Positions 17,582 to 24,340 of a stretch of 64,000 bases of DNA are shown here, piece after piece. This stretch comes from Alteripontixanthobacter maritimus (GTDB taxonomy: Bacteria; Pseudomonadota; Alphaproteobacteria; Sphingomonadales; Sphingomonadaceae). Each line of letters begins with the position of its first letter. Position 1 is the stretch's first letter. The stretch spans positions 815,501-879,500 of the forward strand of contig NZ_QBKA01000002.1 of the NCBI RefSeq assembly GCF_003340475.1, read 5' to 3'. The notes below the pieces were generated by a model. It searched no databases and was not told the DNA's origin. It saw nothing but the letters and a program-made list of their open reading frames with translations. The translations under genes were made by a program, and so were the position numbers.

Positions 17582-18061
17582 TTACATTTGCTCGAGCATA
17601 TGCTCTGCGCTCGATACCTTGAAGTCGCCGGGCTGTTCGACATTGAGTTGTTCGACCACGCCGTCATTCACGACCATCGAGTAGCGCTGCGCGCGCGTTC
17701 CCATTCCGAAACCTGAGAAATCCGCGTCCAGCCCGATCGCCTTGGCAAACTCGGCATTGCCGTCGGCCAGCATGGTCACGGCGTCTGCACCGTTTTCGTT
17801 CTTCCACGCGCCCAGCACGAATGCATCATTGACGGCAGTACAGGCAATTTCATCGACACCCTTGGATTTCAGGTCGCTGGCCTTGTCGATATAACCCGGC
17901 AGATGCTTGGCGGAGCAAGTGGGAGTAAAGGCGCCAGGGACGGCAAACAGCGCAACCTTGCGGCCCGCGAAATAGTCCTTCGACTGGACCTGTTCCGGCC
18001 CATCGGGCGTAGCCTTGACCAGCTTTACGTCGGGCAATGTGTCGCCAACTGAAATGCGCAT
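17582..18061 (-). CDS. Peroxiredoxin (Prx5-like)
   Basis: Thiol peroxidase reducing hydrogen peroxide and organic peroxides. It is 159 residues. The peroxidatic cysteine is Cys49 in PGAFTPTCS, matching the PxxxTxxC motif, with the conserved Arg further on (GTRAQRYSM). The length and the AVPGAFTPTCS motif point to the Prx5 group, usually reduced by glutathione/glutaredoxin. The ATG at 18061 follows GAAAGGAAA. It shares a 198-base divergent region with ahcY. Confidence 0.93.
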   Translation of the reverse strand: MRISVGDTLPDVKLVKATPDGPEQVQSKDYFAGRKVALFAVPGAFTPTCSAKHLPGYIDKASDLKSKGVDEIACTAVNDAFVLGAWKNENGADAVTMLADGNAEFAKAIGLDADFSGFGMGTRAQRYSMVVNDGVVEQLNVEQPGDFKVSSAEHMLEQM

Positions 18062-18147
18062 GGGTAATTTCCTTTCGTGAGAATACAGGTGCGCAACCGA
18101 TATAGGCGGCTTGGGCGTAGCGGCAACGGAAGCTTTGTTCGGATCAC

Positions 18148-18167
18148 ATATAAAGATAACTTTATAT
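18148..18167. promoter_or_regulatory. Perfect AT-rich palindrome upstream of ahcY (candidate ArsR-type operator)
   Basis: ATATAAAG-ATAA-CTTTATAT: two perfect 8-base half-sites with a 4-base centre, in a GC-rich genome, 92 bases before the ahcY start and 86 before the peroxiredoxin start. ArsR-family SahR regulators are reported to control S-adenosylhomocysteine recycling genes in proteobacteria from AT-rich palindromes. That this is such a site is inference. A possible -35 (TTGCAT, 18168-18173) directly abuts it. Confidence 0.55.
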
Positions 18168-18207
18168 TTGCATGAGCAGTCCGCAATCGCTAGGTAAAGC
18201 GCCACAC

Positions 18208-18233
18208 AAACGGGCCCGTTACGCGGCCCGTTT
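18208..18233 (+). promoter_or_regulatory. Stable hairpin in the ahcY leader
   Basis: AAACGGGCC (18208-18216) pairs perfectly with GGCCCGTTT (18225-18233) around an 8-base loop, followed by CGCTTTTC, 27 bases before the ahcY start codon. It could be an attenuator-like terminator, the expression platform of a leader RNA, or a simple 5' stabilising hairpin. I could not match a known SAH or SAM riboswitch consensus to the leader. Confidence 0.45.
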
Positions 18234-18259
18234 CGCTTTTCAAATGCAGGAGAATTTTT

Positions 18260-19672
18260 GTGGCCACGAAAGCCCAGGATTACATCATCAAGGATATCGG
18301 TCTCGCGGATTACGGCCGTGCTGAAATCAACATTGCTGAAACCGAAATGCCAGGCCTAATGGCTCTGCGCGAAGAATATGGTGCCGAGCAGCCTCTGAAG
18401 GGCGCACGGATTACCGGTTCGCTGCATATGACCATCCAGACTGCCGTGCTGATCGAAACGCTTACGGCGTTGGGCGCGGATGTACGCTGGGCGACTTGCA
18501 ACATCTTCTCCACCCAAGATCATGCCGCAGCGGTCATCGCGAAATCCGGCGTGCCGGTTTTCGCTGTGAAGGGCGAAACGCTGGCCGATTACTGGGACTA
18601 CGTCGGCCGCATATTCGACTGGGGTACCAACGAAGATCCGGACCAGACAGCCAATATTATCCTCGACGATGGCGGCGATGCAACCATGTTCGCATTGTGG
18701 GGCGCACGGGTGGAAGCCGGTGAAACCATGCCCGAGCCCGCCAATGCCGAAGAAGTCGAGATGCAGCGTGCGTTGAAGGCGTACATCAAGAAAAACCCCG
18801 GCTACCTGACCAAGTCGGTACAGAATATTCGCGGCGTTTCGGAAGAAACCACCACCGGTGTCCACCGCCTGTATTCGCTTGCCAAGAAGGGCAAGCTGCC
18901 GTTTCCCGCGATCAATGTGAATGACAGTGTGACCAAGTCGAAGTTCGACAATCTGTATGGCTGCCGCGAATCGTTGGTAGACGCGATCAGGCGCGCAACC
19001 GATGTCATGCTGTCGGGCAAGGTCGCCTGCGTCGCCGGTTTTGGCGATGTCGGCAAGGGTTCGGCCGACAGTCTTCGCAATGGCGGTGCGCGAGTGATGG
19101 TCACCGAAATTGATCCGATCTGCGCGTTGCAGGCAGCGATGGAAGGCTATGAAGTCGTCACCATGGAAGAGGCGACGAAACGCGCCGATATCTTCGTAAC
19201 TACCACCGGCAATGAAGACGTCATCACGGCGGAACACATGAAGGCGATGAAGCCCATGTCCATCGTGTGCAACATCGGCCACTTCGACAGCGAAATCCAG
19301 ATCGGCGCGCTCGACAATTACGAATGGGCGGAACTGAAGGAAGGTACCGACCTCGTCACCTTCCCCGACGGTAAGCAGATCATCATTCTGGCCAAGGGAC
19401 GCCTGGTGAACCTTGCTTGCGCGACAGGTCACCCCAGCTTCGTGATGAGCTGTTCCTTCACCAACCAGGTGCTGGCGCAAATCGAGCTTTTTACCAAGCA
19501 TGACCAGTATGAGAATGAAGTGTTCGTCCTGCCCAAGCATCTGGACGAGAAGGTGGCGCAGCTCCATCTCGACAAGCTCGGCGTGAAACTGACGCAGCTC
19601 AGCAAGCAGCAGGCCGACTACATCGGCGTGCCGGTGGAAGGCCCGTACAAGCCGGAACATTACCGTTACTAG
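18260..19672 (+). CDS. ahcY: S-adenosylhomocysteine hydrolase
   Basis: Hydrolyses S-adenosylhomocysteine to adenosine and homocysteine, relieving product inhibition of methyltransferases. It is 470 residues, the longer bacterial form that carries an insert in the substrate domain. GTG start at 18260 with AGGAGA upstream. NAD-binding [11 protein letters not shown] and the C-terminal PEHYRY are diagnostic. Upstream sequence holds a perfect palindrome and a hairpin, both listed separately, so expression is probably regulated. An imperfect terminator follows. Confidence 0.97.
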   Translation: MATKAQDYIIKDIGLADYGRAEINIAETEMPGLMALREEYGAEQPLKGARITGSLHMTIQTAVLIETLTALGADVRWATCNIFSTQDHAAAVIAKSGVPVFAVKGETLADYWDYVGRIFDWGTNEDPDQTANIILDDGGDATMFALWGARVEAGETMPEPANAEEVEMQRALKAYIKKNPGYLTKSVQNIRGVSEETTTGVHRLYSLAKKGKLPFPAINVNDSVTKSKFDNLYGCRESLVDAIRRATDVMLSGKVACVAGFGDVGKGSADSLRNGGARVMVTEIDPICALQAAMEGYEVVTMEEATKRADIFVTTTGNEDVITAEHMKAMKPMSIVCNIGHFDSEIQIGALDNYEWAELKEGTDLVTFPDGKQIIILAKGRLVNLACATGHPSFVMSCSFTNQVLAQIELFTKHDQYENEVFVLPKHLDEKVAQLHLDKLGVKLTQLSKQQADYIGVPVEGPYKPEHYRY

Positions 19673-19705
19673 GTAACTGCGGCTGCATCGCCATTCAAAC
19701 CATTG

Positions 19706-19745
19706 AAAAGGCCCCGGTCAGCACACGCAGGCCGGGGGCTTTTTC
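19706..19745 (+). terminator. Intrinsic terminator after ahcY
   Basis: AAAAGGCCCCGG (19706-19717) against CCGGGGGCTTTTT (19732-19744), a stem with one internal mismatch, then a T run. It separates ahcY from the divL operon. Confidence 0.8.
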
Positions 19746-19792
19746 TGTCTCTGACGATTGCATCCTCTGCCCGCACCGCATAGCTGAAGCCC

Positions 19793-22135
19793 ATGGAATT
19801 GACGCCCTTCGCCATGGTCATGGTCGCCCTGCTGCTCGCCGTCTGGACGGCGGGTGCGGCGTGGCTGGCTGTGGCGGCTGCGAACCGCGCGGCGCAGGCG
19901 GAGGGAAGCCGCAAAGCCGCCCGGCGCATGTCGCGCATGATCGACGAAAGCCCGGCCATTCCGCTGCTGGTGCGCGCCGATGGCAAACTGGAAGGGCCGG
20001 ACCGGCTGGCAGGCTGGCTCGGGCTCGAAACGATGCCGCATTTCCTGTCCGAACTCGCGGGGGAAGACGCGACTGAAAACGCGGTATTGCCTGCGGAGCA
20101 AGCTCGCGAGCTTGCCCAAGCCGTGCGCCGCGCCCAGAAAACAGCCGCCCCGTTTCGCATGGTCCTCAACCCGAAGGGATCGCAGCGAAGTTTGGCGGTG
20201 CGCGGTTCACTGGCGGACCCGCAAGTATCGCCCGGCGGGGCGGCGTTGTTGTGGCTGTTCGATTTTAGCGAAAGCGAAACGGAACTCGGCCGTCTGCGCG
20301 AACAGGCGGATCGCGCACGGGGTGATTTCGGTGCGCTGGTCGGCCTGATCGAAGCGGCGCCGATGCCGATGTGGTTCCGCGAACCCAGCGGCGCGCTGCG
20401 TTTGGTGAATCGCGCCTATGTCGAGGCTGTGGGAGGCACCGATGCCGACGCTGTGGTCGCAGCCGGGACGGAATTGGTGGAGCCGGTGAAGGGCGAAGCG
20501 GCGGCCGATATTGCGCGCCAGGCCTTGCAGGAAGCGCGCGCTATCGAACGCACCGTCAGCGCTACCATCAACGGGCAGCGGCGCAGCCTGCGGGTAAGCG
20601 ACTTGCCATTGGGCGATGAAGGCATCGCGGGTTACGCGGTTGATATTGAGGAGATGGAGGAGCAGTCCCGGGCCTTCCGCGCATTCCGCGAAGCGCAACG
20701 GACCATGCTGGACCAGCTTTCCATCGGCGTGGCGCAATTCGACGCCGAACGCCAGATCGCCTTCGCCAACCAGCCCTTTCGGCGGATATTCAACATCTCG
20801 CCCGGCACGGTGTCCACTCGCATTCCGTTCGATCGGCTGCTAAACGAAGCGCGCGAGGCAGGACGCTTGCCCGAAGTACGCGATTTTCCTGAATGGCGCG
20901 GCGAGCATCTGGCCTGGTTTGCCAGCGGGGAAACGCAGGAAGAAGCCTGGCCGCTTCCTGACGGAACGCATTTGCGCATCGTCGGCCAACCGATGCCCGA
21001 TGGCGGGTTGGTGCTGATTGCGGAGGACCGGACTGAGCAGCTTGCATTGTCCGCCACGCGCGACACCTTGCTGCGCACCCGTACGGCGATTTTCGACAGC
21101 CTGTTCGAAGCGCTTGCCGTGTTCGCGCCCGATGGCCGGTTGCAGCTCTGGAACCGCAGCTTTACCGGAACATGGGGGCTGGAATCCGATGCGCTGAAGG
21201 GGCATCCCTCGGCAGAGGACCTGCTGGCTGCGTTGCGGCCCAACTTGGCCAAGGACAAGCAGGCCGACCATATCGGCGAAGTCATCCGCGCTGCGACGCT
21301 CGACCGGAAGGAAACAGGCGGCCGGTTGATGCTGCAGGACGGGCGCACGCTGGAATATGCCGGTGTTCCGCTCCCTGACGGAAATGGCCTGCTCACCGTG
21401 CTCGACATAACCGACAGCCAGAAGGCGGAGGACGCCCTGCGTGAACGGAACCAGGCGCTGGAACAGGCCGACCAGGTTAAGACGCGCTTTCTCGCCAACA
21501 TGTCCTATGAATTACGCACGCCGCTGACGTCGATCGGCGGGTTTGCCGAATTGTTGCAATCCGGGGTTGCGGGCGAACTTTCCGAGCAAGGCGTGGAGTA
21601 TGTCGACGCTATCGTGAAGTCTGTCGATAGGCTGACGGAGCAAGTTGAAAACGTGCTCGATCTTTCGCAGAGCCAAGCCGGGTTGCTGCCGATCAAGAAA
21701 CAACAAGTCGAACTGATGCCGCTGCTGACGCGGTTGGTACGTGAGCGGCAGGACGATATATCGCGCGGCGGGCTGAAACTGGACCTGCGCGGCAAACCGG
21801 GGGTGCGCATCGACGCGGACGTAAGACAACTGGGCCGCGCAGTCGCTCATCTGCTCGACAATTCCATCACTGCCACAGGCGATGGCGGTAAAATTCTGGT
21901 CGACCTTTCAAAGCAGGAAGAGGGCGTGCGGATCGTCGTGTCCGACAATGGCGCTGGCATGACCGATGCGGAATTGCGCCGCGCTTTGGACGGGAGGGCA
22001 AACGCGGGCGACGACAGCCAGCGGAAGGGACTTGGCATACCGCTTTCCCGTCAACTGGTCGAGGCGCATGGCGGCACGCTGGATATCCAGTCGGAAAAGG
22101 GTGTCGGTACCGCCGCAATTATCCACCTGCCATGA
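19793..22135 (+). CDS. divL: DivL-type PAS sensor kinase with Tyr at the phospho-acceptor position
   Basis: 780 residues: an N-terminal membrane helix (about 8-30), PAS-type regions between about 175 and 540, a HisKA-like helix pair (about 562-630) and a C-terminal HATPase domain with N-box DNS, VSDNGAGM and GLGIPLSRQLVEAHGG. The H-box reads NMSYELRTPL, so Tyr572 replaces the histidine. Caulobacter DivL has the same substitution (Tyr550) and acts as a cell-polarity regulator of CckA and DivK rather than a standard kinase. The following genes tsaE, amgK and murU match the alphaproteobacterial divL neighbourhood, supporting orthology. Stop overlaps tsaE as ATGA. Confidence 0.87.
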   Translation: MELTPFAMVMVALLLAVWTAGAAWLAVAAANRAAQAEGSRKAARRMSRMIDESPAIPLLVRADGKLEGPDRLAGWLGLETMPHFLSELAGEDATENAVLPAEQARELAQAVRRAQKTAAPFRMVLNPKGSQRSLAVRGSLADPQVSPGGAALLWLFDFSESETELGRLREQADRARGDFGALVGLIEAAPMPMWFREPSGALRLVNRAYVEAVGGTDADAVVAAGTELVEPVKGEAAADIARQALQEARAIERTVSATINGQRRSLRVSDLPLGDEGIAGYAVDIEEMEEQSRAFRAFREAQRTMLDQLSIGVAQFDAERQIAFANQPFRRIFNISPGTVSTRIPFDRLLNEAREAGRLPEVRDFPEWRGEHLAWFASGETQEEAWPLPDGTHLRIVGQPMPDGGLVLIAEDRTEQLALSATRDTLLRTRTAIFDSLFEALAVFAPDGRLQLWNRSFTGTWGLESDALKGHPSAEDLLAALRPNLAKDKQADHIGEVIRAATLDRKETGGRLMLQDGRTLEYAGVPLPDGNGLLTVLDITDSQKAEDALRERNQALEQADQVKTRFLANMSYELRTPLTSIGGFAELLQSGVAGELSEQGVEYVDAIVKSVDRLTEQVENVLDLSQSQAGLLPIKKQQVELMPLLTRLVRERQDDISRGGLKLDLRGKPGVRIDADVRQLGRAVAHLLDNSITATGDGGKILVDLSKQEEGVRIVVSDNGAGMTDAELRRALDGRANAGDDSQRKGLGIPLSRQLVEAHGGTLDIQSEKGVGTAAIIHLP

Positions 22136-22575
22136 TCGTGGACCTACCCGACCTCGCCGCGATGGAGTGGTTCGGCGCGAAGATTGCTGCGCAGTTGCGC
22201 GCCGGCGATGTCGTTGCCCTGACCGGGACGCTTGGTGCGGGTAAGACTACGTTAGCCCGGGCAATTTTGCGCGGATGTGGCCATACCGGCGAAGTTCCAT
22301 CCCCGACCTTTACAATCATCGAGGCCTACGATCCGCCGGCAACGCGTCTGCCGATCGTTCATGCCGATTTCTACCGGCTGGAAACTGCGCAGGAGGCCGA
22401 AGAGCTGGGACTCGACGATTATCGCCACGGTGCCGCTTTGCTTGCAGAGTGGCCCGAAATGGCAGGTGGTTTCGCGCAGGAAGCGGCCTGTCTTTCGATC
22501 CGTCTGGAAATTGCGGATGACGGACGGCGCGCGATTGCGGACGGCGGCGATGCTTGGCAAAGGCGGATGCCATGA
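22132..22575 (+). CDS. tsaE: tRNA threonylcarbamoyladenosine biosynthesis ATPase TsaE
   Basis: ATPase that cycles the TsaB-TsaD complex making t6A37 in ANN-decoding tRNAs. It is 147 residues with Walker A GTLGAGKTT, the SPTFTIIE segment, the HADFYRL motif and the EWPE motif, all typical of TsaE. Overlaps divL and amgK by four bases at each end, so it is translationally coupled on both sides. Confidence 0.94.
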   Translation: MIVDLPDLAAMEWFGAKIAAQLRAGDVVALTGTLGAGKTTLARAILRGCGHTGEVPSPTFTIIEAYDPPATRLPIVHADFYRLETAQEAEELGLDDYRHGAALLAEWPEMAGGFAQEAACLSIRLEIADDGRRAIADGGDAWQRRMP

Positions 22576-23591
22576 ACGAACTGCCCGATGGATTACACGA
22601 ATTCCTGACCGATGCCGGATGGCATGATGCCGCGATCGACCCGATGCCGGGCGATGCGTCCTTTCGGCGGTATTTCAGGGTGGCAAAGTTTCGAGAAGAC
22701 AGAGACGGGGGTAGCACACGGGCGATGCTGATGTACGCGCCGCCGCCGCATGAAGACCCCGCACCATTCCTTCATGTTGCGCGCTGGCTCGGTGCGAACC
22801 GCTTGCGCGCGCCCGAAATTCTCGCTGCCGACGAAGCCAAAGGTTGGGTGCTGACCGAAGATTTCGGTGATGACCGGATGCGCGAATGGCTTGATGCCCA
22901 TCCGCAGGACGAGGATACCGCCTATCGTGCGGCCATCGATGCGCTGGTCGAACTGCACCGCCTGCCTGCCGGGCCGTTCGGCGCTTATGATCTGGCAACG
23001 TACCGGCGCGAGGCGTATCTGTTTACCGAATGGTACACACGCCATGCCGGGATCGATGCCGATGCGGACAGCTATGCTGCAAGCTGGGACGAAGCGCTCG
23101 TACCGCTGCTGGACCGGCAGCAGCCCGGCATCACGGTATTGCGCGATTATCATGCGGAAAACATCATGCTGCCGCACGATCCTGCGCACGAGGCCGCTGA
23201 TCCCGCGCGCCAGGGTTTGATCGATTTCCAGGACGCGCTGGTCGGACACCCGGCTTACGATCTGGTATCGCTGTTGCAGGATGCGCGGCGGGATGTGTCG
23301 GAAGATCTGGAAAGCCGGATGCTGGCCTATTACACCGCGCAGGCCGCACCTGATGCTGGCTTTGCCGACGATTATGCAATCCTCGGCGCGCAGCGAAATG
23401 CCAAGATCATCGGAATTTTCACGCGGCTGTCCGTGCGCGATGGCAAGAAGCGTTATCTGGAAATGATCCCGCGGGTATGGGCTGCCCTGGAACGCGATCT
23501 TGCCAATCCGGCGCTTGCACCGGTAGCGCGCTGGTTCGACGAAAATATCCCGCAATCCGTGCGCGCCGCCAACGGCAGGCAAGCAGCATGA
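22572..23591 (+). CDS. amgK: N-acetylmuramate/N-acetylglucosamine kinase
   Basis: Anomeric sugar kinase that phosphorylates recycled MurNAc (and GlcNAc) at C1. It is 339 residues with an aminoglycoside-phosphotransferase fold; catalytic loop DYHAENIML and metal-binding IDFQDAL are visible. Start at the ATGA overlap with tsaE (22572). It is directly followed by murU, its pathway partner, giving a cell wall salvage route to UDP-MurNAc that bypasses MurA and is known to give intrinsic fosfomycin tolerance in species that have it. Confidence 0.92.
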   Translation: MNELPDGLHEFLTDAGWHDAAIDPMPGDASFRRYFRVAKFREDRDGGSTRAMLMYAPPPHEDPAPFLHVARWLGANRLRAPEILAADEAKGWVLTEDFGDDRMREWLDAHPQDEDTAYRAAIDALVELHRLPAGPFGAYDLATYRREAYLFTEWYTRHAGIDADADSYAASWDEALVPLLDRQQPGITVLRDYHAENIMLPHDPAHEAADPARQGLIDFQDALVGHPAYDLVSLLQDARRDVSEDLESRMLAYYTAQAAPDAGFADDYAILGAQRNAKIIGIFTRLSVRDGKKRYLEMIPRVWAALERDLANPALAPVARWFDENIPQSVRAANGRQAA

Positions 23592-24310
23592 GTTCGCGTG
23601 CGCTGGTATCCGACACTGCGATGGTAATGGCAGCCGGGATGGGTAAACGGATGCGTCCGCTCACCGCCTCGCAGCCAAAGCCGATGGTGCGCGTGGCGGG
23701 TAAACCGCTGATCGACCATGCGCTCGACAGGATGGTGGAAAGTGGCCTCACGCGGGCGGTGGTGAATGTGCACTATCTTGCGGATTCGCTGGAAGCGCAT
23801 CTGGCCGAGCGAAAGGACATCTCCGTCAGCTTTTCCAACGAACGCGACCAACTGCTGGAAACGGGCGGCGGCATGATTAAGGCTCAAGGCGATCTGCCCG
23901 ACCCGTTCTATTGCCTCAATTCCGATAATATCTGGCTTGACGGACCGCGCACTGCGTTTGCCGACCTGTCGCAATTGTGGGACCCGGCACGGATGGATGC
24001 GCTGCTGCTGGTAGTCCCTCATGGCCGCGCAGTGAACTTTCGCGGCAAAGGCGATTTCCACATGGACGGCACGGGGTTGCTCAGCCGCCGCCGCAGTGGT
24101 CGCATCGCGCCGTTCATCTATTCCGGCATCCAGCTGGTAAGCCACCGCCTTCTGCGCGACGCGCCTGACGGAAAGTTTTCCACCAACATCTTGTGGACCC
24201 GCGCGATGGAGGAGGGGCGCCTGTTCGGTGCCGCTTTCACCGGCTTGTGGTTCGAAGTGGGCACACCGCAAAGCATCGCTCCGACCGAGGAAGCTCTGCG
24301 GCGTGGGTAG
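23588..24310 (+). CDS. murU: N-acetylmuramate alpha-1-phosphate uridylyltransferase
   Basis: Nucleotidyltransferase making UDP-MurNAc from MurNAc-1-phosphate. It is 240 residues with the signature AAGMGKRMRPLT followed by PKPMVRVAGKPLIDH, and the C-terminal WFEVGTP. Start at ATG 23588 overlaps the amgK stop as ATGA; an in-frame extension upstream has no homology. Pairing with amgK makes MurU the likely identity over other sugar nucleotidyltransferases. Confidence 0.92.
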   Translation: MSSRALVSDTAMVMAAGMGKRMRPLTASQPKPMVRVAGKPLIDHALDRMVESGLTRAVVNVHYLADSLEAHLAERKDISVSFSNERDQLLETGGGMIKAQGDLPDPFYCLNSDNIWLDGPRTAFADLSQLWDPARMDALLLVVPHGRAVNFRGKGDFHMDGTGLLSRRRSGRIAPFIYSGIQLVSHRLLRDAPDGKFSTNILWTRAMEEGRLFGAAFTGLWFEVGTPQSIAPTEEALRRG

Positions 24311-24340
24311 GATATTCATGCCTTCAGGTCGGGCAAAGTC

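Noticed and set aside
18168-18259. Known SAH or SAM riboswitch before ahcY
   Set aside because: I could not fit the leader to the conserved cores I know; only a simple hairpin is evident, so no riboswitch is called.
19793-22135. Degenerate, non-functional histidine kinase
   Set aside because: The His-to-Tyr change with an intact ATPase domain, and the conserved neighbourhood, match DivL and not decay.
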